Source: Agelaius tricolor (taxonomy: Eukaryota > Chordata > Aves > Passeriformes > Icteridae). Taken from it: a stretch of DNA of 64,000 nucleotides. Under the pieces are notes generated by a model. It had not been told where the DNA came from, searched no databases, and saw nothing but the letters and a program-made list of their open reading frames with translations. Position 1 is the first letter of the stretch. The number at the start of each line of letters is the position of its first letter. Both the position numbers and the translations under genes were made by a program. Shown piece by piece: positions 36,001 through 48,800 of this stretch. The stretch lies in assembly GCA_023055355.1 (NCBI GenBank), contig JALJCS010000015.1, positions 18,527,516-18,591,515 on the forward strand, read 5' to 3'.

Positions 36001-36350
36001 TCTAAAAGGGGCTGATCACCAGCTGCTGCTCTTTGATTTTTCAGAGCAGATGGGGCTATTTCCAGCTATTGCTTAAAAGGAAATGATGAGGTGGAGGGTG
36101 GGGAGTGATTGATTGGCTTTGAGCAGGCCTCGGGGTGAGAGTGCTGGAGGAAATGCTCTGTCTGAAAAGTAGACTCTGATAAGGTCTCTGGAAGATTTTA
36201 GAGATGTTTTGGGTTAATTTATCTTTAGTTTTGTAAGCACTGCTTTTTTCTTTATTAACAAAATGTATGATTAGTGATGGGCTGCCTTGTCAGTAAATAT
36301 TTCATTATATGCTATGTATTAAGTGGCATATAAGCATATTAATTAATCAC
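30025..36350. other. A/T-rich intergenic region
   Basis: No supported coding sequence. Many TAAT/ATTA words and few recognisable repeats. This pattern is compatible with distal regulatory sequence but does not prove it. Confidence 0.5.
35884..35904. promoter_or_regulatory. Possible paired SOX-type motif
   Basis: The palindrome ACAATTGT at 35883-35890 is followed 6 bases later by AACAATGG (35897-35904), a classical SOX HMG-box word. This is motif matching only; such words occur by chance. Confidence 0.2.
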
Positions 36351-36486
36351 ATTAATGAACATATAAGGCTTTGGGTCACAGTGTTGATAAAGGATACAAA
36401 GATGAATGTTTCTGGTCCATTAATGAACATAGAAGGCTTTGGGTCACAGTGTTGATAAAGGATACAAAGATGAATGTTTCTGGTCC
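36351..36486 (+). repeat. 68-bp tandem duplication
   Basis: attaatgaacat starts at 36351 and 36419. Both copies continue through ggctttgggtcacagtgttg to tgaatgtttctggtcc with a single visible mismatch (ataag/agaag). Confidence 0.95.
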
Positions 36487-39400
36487 TTGCCATTTTGTAG
36501 AAACAGAAGATGAAAAATACCAGTTTGGATTGTTACTCTAGTTCTGTCTGTCAGCAGAGAGCTGTTCTCTACCTCATTATACAAGAGGCTTTGGTAAATA
36601 ATGCATTAACATTAATTTGAGAAATTCTGCCACTTCCTTTGTTTGCTGGCAAACGGCAAAATTCTCAGATGGATTTGTTGTTAGAAATTATTCATAATGT
36701 CTGCAATAAATAAATCCTAGCTTGCTACTAGACTGTAGTCATTAGGAGCAATGGATTTACCAGTGTGGCAGTTCCTCAAACACCACAGTATTTAGGGTTT
36801 CTGACTGGAGAGCATCTAGAACTCTTTAATACCTGTCATGGGCTCAGTTCTAAATGCAAAAGGTGAAAATAGAGGTTGGAAACCAGCATTGTCTGACTAT
36901 CTCTAGTAAAACACTTGTGTGAAAAGAGAGCAGATGTGTGACAGCTTCAGAGCTAAAATTTTCAAAGCTGAGAATTTGCCTGTGGGGAGGGAAAAGTCAA
37001 AGTTATTTTCACATTATGCATTGCAGCAGGAATAAATAGGAAGGTCAGGGATTTAAATATTAAATAATGGTGTATCAAATGTGTTTTCTAGTAATTTCAT
37101 GTTCAGTCTGTATTTTCCTGTGCTAAATCTTCTGCTTGCTATCATTTTCTTTTGCTGGACTTTCATTGCTGTAGTGTGCACACCATCCTATGAATTCCTA
37201 AAGACCAGTGCCATGTGCTTTTCCAGGTGAAAACCCCACAGAAAGCAGTGTTTAAAATCTTAATGAAGTTCCTGTTCATATGTGAGAAAAGAAATTAGAT
37301 GAGCAATCTCTGTCTTATGGTGGGCTTTGAAACTGGTACCAAATGCTTTCTCCAGTAATCATTTCACTGTGAATATGTGGCTCCAGTCCAAACCAGTTCT
37401 TGTTTCCTGTTTAGTCTCAGGGAGACAAGTCACAGCTCTGGTTTTGGGAAAGCACTGGTGGGGTGTGTGGAAACACTGCCTGTGTTATCTGTCTGTGGTA
37501 CCTTGAATGTGATGGCTGTTGAATCTTTTTTGTACTTTTTTTTATCCTTTCATTCTTTTGTTTGCCCTACAAGTACTTTTTCTGAACCCAATGAATTCAT
37601 TAGAATGCTTTAATCTGCCTTTCCCATTATAGAAGCCACACAGTTTCACCCAATAACCCTTGTATTGAGCCCAATAATCATGTTCCAATTGTCAATTCTC
37701 TTTTTTTTGCCCTTTAACACAGTGCCCTCAAACTCCTTGGTTTTCCCAAGTGTGTTTTATTAATTGTAGGCATGTCAAGGTACAATTTGACACTGCCTAT
37801 GTGGTTCACTTGCTCAGTATCATTGCTGATTTCTCAGGGAAGAGGCATGGCCCATCTCCTCTAGGAAGCTGTTACAATCCAGATGAATATGTCTGTGTTT
37901 GGAAATAAATTAAGACTGCAAGTAAGTTTTTTTTCCCCACTTCAGTTCTGTCTTTTTAGCAAAATTGTGCTTCCCTTGCTTGCAGTTTTAGGCCCTGTAA
38001 AGCATTGCAGGGCAGCTTCCCTGCTCTCCTGCAATTCCAGCCTGCCTGGACAACAGGAACATTTTGTCTCCTGAGACACCAATGTGCTGAATCAGTGGAG
38101 CCATGGTTTTCAGCCTAATATCTGTCCCCATTAGAGTGGGCAAGTAATTCAACTTTTTGTTTAAAATAAGAACTTTTTAAGTGACTCACACATTTGTTCC
38201 ATTGCTTCAAAGGATTGTTCCATGCTGGCAAAATCTCCCATGGAAAAGTCCAAGAGAAAATTGAAGGAAGATCTGCAGTTTTCAGAGTTTTGCATTGTTT
38301 GCTTCTGGCTTATTCAGGTATGTTGTTCAATTAGACCTAATTCCTTTTTATCTATTCTTGGAGGAGAAATCCCTCTCCATGTACTAACAAATGGTCAGAC
38401 ATGCCCATGGCTCATTACTGAATAGACACAGGAGGCCTGTCCTTTCCAAGGTTTCCAAGATATTTCCTTTAGGTGAGAAAAAGGGGAAAAAAGAACCCAC
38501 ATAGAACCCTGAAATGCCTCCCTGACAGTTCTCAGTGCTAATACAGTTTTTGCATCAGGTTGGGATATAAAACCTTAGTTTAAAGGGCTTTATGGAGATG
38601 TGTGAATGTTCTAAATATTGTTATGTTGAGAAAGAACAGCTGCACGTGTTTGTGCTGGTTCAAGGCAGGTGAGGGTTCTCTGACTGAACCTCGTGAGGGT
38701 ACAGCAGCTTTCCACAGCCACCCATCAGCAGTATTGGTACCTAATTCTGCCTAAAGATTGTGATTTCTGTAATGATTTTATTACTTTAATTCTTTATTCA
38801 GTAGTAATGCTGGATTGATGTATTCTTTCCTTCTAGTTTCTTCTTCCAGTTTCACTTTTTCCTGGTTTTGTCTTGCCCTCGGTTTTATCCAAGGAATTTG
38901 TCATACAGCAAAGTGGATTCCTTTCTAGACCTTGAAGTGTTCACAGCCAGTGGTGGAGCTTGGCCTCCAGAGCTGTAGCATTAAGTTGGTGTGGTGAGGG
39001 ATCCACTGAATTTCACTTTTAAGCTGGTCTCCATCTCAAAAGGCATGGCTTCAGCTGTGGGAGTGGCTTGCTGTAGGACAGTGGTGAATTCCCTCTGTCA
39101 CCCAGCTGCTGGTCCTGCCTCTACCCCAGGTACTCTCACAGAAACTCTGGGTTTGACCACAAGGCTTCTGAGGAGAATGGTAGTAATTAATAAGAAATAA
39201 TAATAAGAATAAAGCTTTTGTTTCTAGTCCTACCAGGATCAGTTTTAAGGGCTCAGGCCAGAATCCTCCAAGGTAATAATCTTTGTGTGGCTAATTATGA
39301 GAAATGAATAACCTTCTGACTTCTTATTCTGGGGGAGTGTGGGGTGTTTAAGGAAACTGAGGCACACTGAAGTGACCAAGTTTGCTTGAAATGTTGTAGC

Positions 39401-41279
39401 CAAGAGGAACAGACCAGCAGAACTGAACAATAGCATGCAGTCTGTGAATATCTTGCTTAGCTCTTCTTTTTTCACTCTTGTTTCTGAACACTTGATTAAT
39501 AAGTTTAGCAAAACAATGGGCTTGCTTTCCTTAGTTCCCTTCCCATTCCCTTTGGGGTAATCTACAGAGCCCAAGTGCTTTATGCACTGCAGTTTAAAAA
39601 TGCACCAGGAAGTCTCATATCCTGTTCTCTGACTTTCTTCAACTTTCCTTTGAACTGTAACTCAGAAATAATTACAACAGAAATAAGCTATGTGTGTGTC
39701 TCTAGAAATGTTTCAGTACTAATGAGACAGTTTCAAAATTGCTATCTATGGAAATGAATGCACTTGATTCTTCTATAGTGAAGATCTTGACCAACTTGTA
39801 AGTTTTGAGTACTGATGAGAGATAAGAATGGATTTTTGTCTTTTCCTTGTGAACATTTTTTCACAGTTTCCAGTTAGGCTTGAAAAGGAACTTAGCCTGA
39901 TCTTGAAATGCAGAAAGGAGAAGCAGAGAGCCCACACCCTGTTCATGCTAACTCTGCTCTTTGCAATCAGTGTTGGTTAGTTCCCTCTGGGACACAGAAG
40001 ATGAGACCAGGATGGTGTTTCAAGTTGCAGACACTGAAACCAAAGGCCTTTTTATGGTGTGCCACTCCTGTCTCCTTTGTCCACTTGAAACAGGTTTTTC
40101 CAATGTAAGAAGCTTACTTAACCCAGGGTTTAAGGCTATTTTTATCCAGTGTGAAATGTGCATGTAAAGAAAGCCTTTAGAGGTAGAGGACAGCACTGTT
40201 TGTTTTTCCTCAAGGTCTCCTTTATGCTCCAGAAGGATATAACTATTTTCTGGAAAACTTAGATAATATTCAGATGTCCTGCACACTTATATTGCTTGGG
40301 TTAATCCTTTGAGGGGCAAAGCAGCAGATAAGTTTGCAAAATCCCACTGGTGCAGTAATTCAAATGAACTGTAATGTCATTGCTTTGCATGGTCCTGATT
40401 TCTACAGGGATTCTGGATCCCTATCCGTGAGATCTTACTGAATCCTATCAAATATATGTGGAAATTTCTCATTCCCTGCACTGTTTGCAACAATATGTAA
40501 GAGCCCTCCTGTGTTCAACTCCCATTAGCTACTCAAATTGCCACTATTTCATTATATATTCAAGTGGAGGATATTTTTAAAGCACAGCTCCTTAGCACAG
40601 CTTGGGGGTCAGCACATCCATCCCTTTGTGCTGCTGCTCCCCAGCATGCCTGGAGGTGTTTATGTAGCTGCCAACTGGTGGGGTCAGGGTTCCAGAATGT
40701 AAAATACTGCTGCAGAGATGACAGCTAGGATTCCACAGCCTTCCCCAGAGCAGCCATGGCACTGTCACAGCACAGTTTCACTCCACCTTAAATGCAGAAG
40801 CATGTCTGTAACTATTGTGAGCTTTTAATCGCTCCAATTACCCTGCTTTCCCCTTGCTGACAGCTGGCATGCACACCAGTCCCTGGTTAAGGCTTGCAGG
40901 AGAGATGGATTTCTTTTTTTCAAAGCACCAAGCACAGCCCCAACAATACCCATCAATTTGCTCAGCTGGAGTTTTCTGATTTTTCACAGAAGATGCTTAA
41001 TGCAGAAACCATTGTAATGTGCAAGATCACTGCCCTTGCAGAGGATGCAGCAACAGAGAACAAACTAAATCCAGGGGGTTTTTTAATAAATAAAAATAAT
41101 GATGCCAGAGTTATCATTAAACAAGAGCTTGGTTTAAAAAGCTGTGCTGGTAGCTGGAGGTTTAGCAACACAGGCTATTTGGCATTTGAGTCAAAAGTGA
41201 GTAAAACCTCCATGGTACCAGATTGAAAATGTAAATATAGAGGAGAAAACATACTCTGCCATCCATAGAAGTCCTATTG
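36487..41279. other. Intergenic sequence
   Basis: No exon or mobile element that I can support. Confidence 0.55.
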
Positions 41280-41340
41280 TCATGGAATATTCTGAGTTGG
41301 GAGGGACCCACAAGGATCATGAGTCCAACCCTTAGGTACT
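41280..41340 (-). mobile_element. CR1 LINE 3' end, antisense
   Basis: catggaatattctgagttgg, gagggacccacaaggatcat and gagtccaaccc are the reverse complement of the CR1 3' terminus. The 5' limit is unclear beyond about 41340. Confidence 0.78.
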
Positions 41341-44300
41341 CAGCTTTGTTCCTTTGCAGCCTCTCCTGCATGGCCTCTCTGTGCTGACTTGTCCAGCAAG
41401 ATTATTACAGGTTTTTTGGCTAATGGAGGTGGACTCTTTCCTCTTTCTCTCATCATGGAAAGTCCTGCCGTGTGCACTGAGAGTGTTCCTTCTCAAGTGC
41501 TGGATGAACAAAGACAAAAACCTAATCCTGGCAGCACTGAGTTTTCCCAGCAATCCTAACCTGCCTCTAATACCTTAATCCCAGCAGCAGATCCTGTTAC
41601 TCTTACACAAACTGGGTACCAAAGCCTGAAGGAGGGTGTGGATTTCACCCTCTGGGAGACCTCTCATCACTTGGGATGGGTCAAAAATGGAGTAACCTGC
41701 CAAAGACCAGAGCTGGGCATGTGTTTTTGTCCTAGCAGCAATGCCAGCTCATGCCACTCTCTAAGTGACCACCCAGCATCCTGAACTGTGGAACTGGTGA
41801 GGCTGAGCGTTTGCTTTCGAAAGGAAAATGTGGGGTTGTTGGGTTTTTTGTTTCCTTGGGGTTTTTTCCCCATATGTCCTGCTCCTTTCCTTCACTTAGC
41901 TTATCCAAAGTCTGACAGACACTTGTGGCACAGGGATTGAGATGGTTCTAGGTCCACTAGGTCTACTGTGTTATACAAGATCTCACAAATACTGCAATGT
42001 CACCAAACTCCCAGGTGTTCTTCAGAAATGTGTTCTCTGGAAAACTTCTCCAAAAAGCACTGAGTTGAGAGCCCTCACTTCAAACACCCTGTCAAAATTG
42101 GATGCAAAAACCCTATTTGAGAGGAAACAATTGAATTCATTTGCCAACCTGGCCCATTAACAGAAATTATTTATGCTCCAAAGGCAGCTGCACTGCAAAG
42201 TTCTCCAATGGTTTAGCAGACAGCTGCTCCTGCTGTGTGCTGAGCTGGAGCTGTGGCTGCTGGTGCCTTCTCCAGTGCTAGAAAGGCTGGCAAAAATCTT
42301 GGCTTCAGCTCCCTTACAAACAACAGCGAAACCAGGAGCCAGGAAATGTGGGCACAAATGTCCTGGAGGGAGCTGTCTCATGGCTGTGGTTTTACACCCA
42401 CCTCCCACCTCTCCTGCTCCCTGCTGGAGCAGTTTGTTTGAGAGCTGCAGAATAAAAGTTGCCATGGGATCTCTCTCTGTTTGTACCAGTGCAGAGCTGC
42501 ATGCTTTCTTTAGTGTTTGACTGTGTGCTCACCCTCCAGGTGTCCCTGCAGCTCCAGGTCCTCTTTGGAGCTCCAGGAGTGCTTCAGTGAGCACTGGGTT
42601 CAGGCTCTCAGCTCATTGCAGAATAACCTTGGGGTGTTGTGGAAATGGAGGGGAAATTAAGGAGTTTACCCTCTCCATCCACAAATTAGTCCTGTTGTCC
42701 AAAGTAACTTCAAACTCTTCTTGATTTAGGTGTGTGATTTAGGGTCTAGATCCCAGGTTTGCTGTACCCTCAATCTCCCCAGGCAGACCATTCCATGCCT
42801 TTACCCAGCAATCCCTGTTCCTCTGCAAAGTCAGGAGCTGGCTGAGCCTTGGTACAGCCTTTGAAATGAGAATTTGTTTTCAAGACACATTTTAATAGCA
42901 CAAAATTAAAAGTTACCCTTTAATTGTACTAATCCTTCCCCACAGTTGATGTGGCACCTGCTGGGTGCTGTTTCAGCAGGTGGAGGTGCCCAAGCAGCCC
43001 CAGAGAGGGCACAAACCCTTCCCTCTTGTGTGTGCCATCAGCTCTACCTTTGGTCAGACAGGCTCAGGATTGCTCTGGCAACCCCAGTCACAAACTGCAA
43101 AGGACTCATCCTAAAACCCAAAAAAGGCTTGTGCTTTAAGGGCTTTTCTCCCTTTCTTATTTTCTCTATCCCAGAAATCAGTTCTGAGCAGATGGGCCTA
43201 CAGCAGCTTTATCAGGGATCCTTTGTTCCCTGGTTTCTGAGCCTGAGCTAACACAGCTGCTCTTGGAGTCAGTGGGAATATCAGGTGTTTGTTTTCCTGT
43301 GCCTCAGATCAGAAGGATCCTTGCAAAGAAACCACCCAGTCTGATGGCTCTTGTCAGCTCCAGAACATCCCAGTGGGGTGAGCTCTGTAACTGCCTAGGA
43401 AAACCCTGCCTTGCTGCAGCCAGAAAAGCATTGCTGCATTTTCTGTGTGCCACAATTGCAGAGCCCTGGAGAAGAGCTCTGTTAAATCCCACAGGAGTGG
43501 TGTGGGAGATTCCTTCATCTGTTCCCTACACCCTGCTCTGAAAGGTCACTAATTTAGGCAGAAGCAAGTACTAATTAGCTGTGTGCACACCTCCAGCCTC
43601 AGCTGAGATGAGCACTGAGAGCTTCCATGGATGAGAATTTATTTGGCTGCTTCTTGGGGTGGTTTTGTCTCTCTGGCTGCTTGCTTGGTCTTGTCTTGGA
43701 CATCTGTTTACAGTGATATAAATAGAAGTTTATTTTTTCTGTCCTTGTCCTACTTATGCTGATAATGTGCACACAAAGCTCTGTCCATCAGATGAACTTT
43801 GTGATGAACGGATTTGTGGAATTCCTTGGTGTGCCCACAATGAAGCAAAGTAGCTCGGGGGATCTCTCATTGTATTTTATTCTCTAGATGCTGAATACAT
43901 TTCAGAACCATCTTCCTCTCCCAAACTGAAATGTGAAAAGCAATTCTGCTCCACCCACTGACCTTCATGTCCTTGCCTCAGGTGGAGCAGGAATTCCTAC
44001 AGAGCTGATATTTTCTCTGCTTCTGAGGAAAAATTTCTTTATTTGCTCTGAGTCACATTGGATGTTATCTGTGGCTGTGTGGTTACACAATTCATGATCC
44101 TACTGCCTGCCTAGAATTTGCCACAGGATTATCAGAAAGCAGAAACTGTAGGACCTTTCTAGGTGTGAACACAAATTCAAATTCCCCTGCTTTATCTTGA
44201 CTTGTTCTGACCATTTGCTGAAACAAGTCTCTCTGAGTCCAGGCAAGATTTTACACAAATAATGTGGTGTGCAAAACTTAGAGCAACACATTTGTACCTG

Positions 44301-45684
44301 AGAGGGAAAAGAGCTCTGGGGGAAGTTCCTGGATCAGAGCAGTTGAAATGGGGAATAGGGAAAATGGAACCAAAAAGACCTTTTCAGTTCTCTAAAGAAC
44401 ATGTCTGGGTGAGCTCCCACACAAATCTGGCCTTGATTGCCTCTTACTCGATATAATGAAAAGAGATCTTGGGGGATTTTTTAAATTTTATTTTTAAGAA
44501 GTAGCAGATGAACATGGCCAAAAGTGAATAGGAACAATCTGAGGAATTGCAAAATGCTAAAAGAAAGTAAAAGCACTGTCAGGGGTTCTGTTATTGCCTG
44601 AGTAAAGACAGAATGTGCAGTATTTAATCACAGCCTTACAGGATTGTGCTTGATGAATGCATTTGTTGAATAGTGAGGTTGGTTCAGCAGTGCCCTTGGT
44701 GCCCACTGTGGGAAGAATTCCTGTTTGCTTGGATCCCAGGTGTGATCCCAGCAGCTGCAGCCTCTCCAGTGCCAGTTCTGACACTGAATAAATTGCAGTG
44801 CATCTGAAATGGCTGGAGCAGCACGAGGGCTCTCCCACAGAAATAGTTCACGAGTGATTACCCCCTCTCTGTCTCCAGCAGACAACACAGCAAATGTTTG
44901 CAGAGCACAGCAATCCAGCAATCATTTCAGCATCAATCCTATTGCTTCTGAATGGAAATGCACGAGAGAACTCCATGTACAAACCCCAAAAATATTTCCT
45001 GGGCACAAAGCCAAAGCAGAATAATTTAACTGCATTGAAGTGCTTCATGTTTGGGGGGAGGTTTTTTTTTGTGCCAACACGTGAAAATCAACATATTCTC
45101 AAGGAAGGCAGAGGTTTTGTAGAAGCAGTGGTGGTAGAAGATTTTGTCATTGAATTTTGACCCATTTTCTTGAGGCATGCTGTTCAAAACTCAGGGGCAC
45201 ATGCAAATTAGGGGCAAAAGTCTAATTGGCACATGCATTTGCCATAACTGGAAGAACAGAATGGAAGTGATTTGGTGTTAGGGGATTAATAACACCCCAG
45301 GTCTGAACAGAAGGGGAGTGTGAGGGGGTGGGAGGTGGTTCCAGTTCCATGATTCCTGCCAATGTCAACCCTGGCATATATATAATTAGCCTACTTGATT
45401 AACATCACAGAATAAAAATGTGAATAGGGGAACTCTTCTACTCTGGCAGCCCCAGAAGCCTGAGGAGCTGGAAGGTGCAGACAGAGAGGCTGAGGGTGGG
45501 CAGCAAAACCTTGTGGGTAGAACAGCTGGTAATGAACTTTTGCTCACTGGAGGTTTAGCATGGCTTCCCTTTTCCCTGTTGATGGCAAAGCTCCAGTCAC
45601 AGCCTCCTTTCCTGCAGTTGTGGTCTCTCTCAGAACCTTGCACAGTCCTGTCTATGACTGCTCTGCTTTTCAGGGTGCTGGGGA
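41341..45684. other. Intergenic sequence
   Basis: Nothing beyond chance open frames is supported. Base composition is slightly more GC-rich than at 30-40 kb. Confidence 0.55.
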
Positions 45685-45870
45685 GTCACAGAATTCACAG
45701 AATGACTGGGGTGGAAAAGACCCTAAAGATCATGGAGTCCAACCCAGCCCCAAGACCTCAGCTAAACCCTGGCACCCAGTGTCACATCCAGGCTTGTTTC
45801 AAACACAGTCATGGATTTGTGCTCCCTGAGCCCTTGTGTGGAGCACCACAGCCCTCCAGGAACTGCTGAA
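45685..45870 (-). mobile_element. CR1 LINE 3' fragment, antisense
   Basis: agtcacagaattcacagaat, gactggggtggaaaagaccc and taaagatcatggagtccaac are typical of an antisense CR1 3' end. CR1-like sequence continues to about 45870. Confidence 0.85.
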
Positions 45871-48800
45871 TACCACAATTCACACAGACAAAGGAAGGAG
45901 CATTAGCTGCTCTGGTTTTTATCTCTACCCACTAGCAAAATAACCAAGGGAATCCATCCTTCCCCAGAATGTGGAAGCAGGAATAAGTGGCTGTAGAATC
46001 CCACAGGGCAGATGTCTGATAACAAATCCATGCATAGCTCTCCCTCATGGAAAATAAAGGAATAGAAGAAGTCATTATTACCCCTGCCTCAAGCAGAAGC
46101 TTAGCAGCTCACAGGAGTGACAGCTCAGATTATTGGTGTATTTATAATAAAGTCTGTTAAGTCTGCCACGTGGATTTGTGAGTCAGCAAAGAGAGCAAAT
46201 AGGTCTGTAAGGGACAGGGCAGCACAGAAGGGAAAACTGTCAGGGATTACTCAACCTTGAACGTGCCCCAGTGTGCCTCCATTTCCTTTAGCAGTAACTA
46301 TTGTTCTGGGAATGAGAGATTCATTTTTGATTTCTTTGAAAGCAAAGAGCAGGGAAGGCAGTGAGAAGTGCCAGATGGTGATGGAGCAGGTCAGGCTGCC
46401 CCAGCTGGCAGCAGCACAGAGGTGAGCTCTGCACAGAGGGGTTCTCCCAAACCACCCTCCAGGCAAAGGCTGCTATGAACCTACATCTGGAAATTCACTG
46501 TGCTCTACAGCTGCATGGTGCAGTAGGTTTGGGGGAACTGAGTGCCTTTCTAATAGGTTTACAGCTGGAGATACCAATTTAGGGCTCATAGGAAGGAGAG
46601 TCCTTAATCCTGTTCAATCTGGAGGCTCCTTGCAGGGCTGAGATCACAAAGAACCCAAAAATAAAACACAAGAGTTGACTAATTGCCAGTGTTTAAACAT
46701 TTAGTAGTTTTTCTTATTTATCTAATACAGAAGACTTTAATGCTATGTAATTTTTTTGCACTGAAACTTCAGAAAAAAAATAAATCACACTGTTGTGACT
46801 GGCCAGGAAGCAGCAGCTGAATGCCATGGCATAAAGGAGAGATTTTAATGAAATGGATGCACAACTCATCCCAAAAGTTGGTTGGAATGGAACACTAATT
46901 CACATTAGGATCTTCCAAAGCCTTGCTAAACACAGTTCCTAATCACTCACTGATGGTCCCACTCTGCTTTTTATAGCAGTGGTAATCCAGGTAACCTGGA
47001 CAAACTCCAACTTGGATAATTATGTTCTCCTGACCTAAATTCTCCTTGGTGTTTCAGATGGATGCTATTCTTGGGCTGCTATCCTTCATAAGCAGTTGCT
47101 GCTTTGTGCACTCTGAAGGCACTCTGTGTGTCACCTGAGTGAGCTGTGTCTCACTGGACACACAGCCTGTCTGAGGGACATTCTGGGAGGTTTGTAGACC
47201 TTAAAAACCTTTTGTAGGAGTAAAGTGGGAGAGGATTTCGTGTATTTCATTTACAATTTACAGCATCTACTTAAAAATATTTTGGTTGATATATATCAGA
47301 TGTAGTAATTAAAGCAGATAGTTTGGCATGCATACACGCTCTGGGATGTGGGCATTGGAGGCACTTTAACAGGCAGTCCTAGAAATTCAGCTTTTCTTGG
47401 CATTTATCACTGGCTTCAAAGAATGAATGCTCATAATTCTGCCAAACACTCAGTAATGAGGATTTCAGCTGAGCATTTCCAGCTTGTTCTTCCCAGCTCC
47501 AGCTGGTCAGCAGTACCTGAAACAGATCAGTGGTTCCTGGAACCACATCTCCTCCAGGAAAGCTCAGCACAGAGCACAGACTAAAGAACACTTGCAGATA
47601 AACCCTCTGGAGTTTTTTTGAGGGGGGAAAGAGGCAGGTGTTTGGGTTCTTTTGTTGGTTGAAAGGTTTTTTTAATAAGGACTCAAATACGAGGCGGCAG
47701 CCTGAGGGAACTGTAAAGCAGATCTAGTGGATCACCCTGGGGACATCAGCTGAGTCAACATTAGCTACATTTACCAGACTTTCTTCCCCATCTTGATTTC
47801 AGTCTGTGCTCTGAGTGTGAAATACTTCTCTTCACTGCTGTCACTCATCTGGTTTGTGTTTTTATCAAAATCATTTGACTCATCCTCATCTTTTGCTTGG
47901 GCCTTATCTGCCCTCTTTCATCATTGTCACATTTTTCACATGGTCTGAGCTCCTGGGATGTTCTTGGACCCTCTCTCTTCACCAGTCAAACAAGAACAGG
48001 AAAACAGCAAAGCTGGGACCAACATTTCAGGAAACAAAGAAATGTGTTTAGAAGGGAAAAATCCCTTCTAAACCCCCAGATCTGAGGAAGGATGGGACAG
48101 GAAGTGGAGGGTGACTGGAAGGAAGAGCAAAGTTGCTGCTGCTGTGGAAGGATGTGTCAGCAGAGCATGAAAAAGCAGGAAGTGGAAAGGTGGAGTGTCA
48201 GTGGGTGAGGATGGAGGCACTGGTGGAAAGGACAAGGACTGGGAACAGGAAGCAGCACAAAGCCCCTGCTCAGAGGAAATGGGCAAAATTCCAGAGTCCT
48301 CAGCAGCCCAGCCATGCTGCATTCCCACTGAGCCCTGCCAGTGTAACCCCTACAGTGAGCTCCAGGCACTCCCAGTGAAACCCCTTTGGTTTGCATCAGG
48401 GCACAGCCACAAAGCCATTGCATTTTCATTGTGCAGTAAAATCCACAAATCATGTATGTCTGACTATGTTAGTCCAGCTCTTTGCTTGGGCACAGGCACA
48501 GTTGCTGTTTTAAGCAGTCAAACAAATTGAGATGCACAGAACGAGCCTGATTATTTCCCAATGCATTAAACATGGATGAACTTGACCTAAAATCTTTTAA
48601 AATTGCATTCACTTCCCTCTGTTGCTAGCAAAAACGTGAGTTATAAATGCTAGAGCCAGCTGAGGCCACCAGTTCCTCGAGAAAAGGACATTATACATGT
48701 AAAACTCTTTGTGATAAGCACAAGAATAATTGCAGACTTCAGCTCAGGATCTTGAATAAAGCATTCCTGGGATTTCAGGGAGGACTTGGTGTTGCTGTGC

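Noticed and set aside
45420..45869. 149-codon + strand frame
   Set aside because: Its 3' half translates an antisense CR1 fragment.
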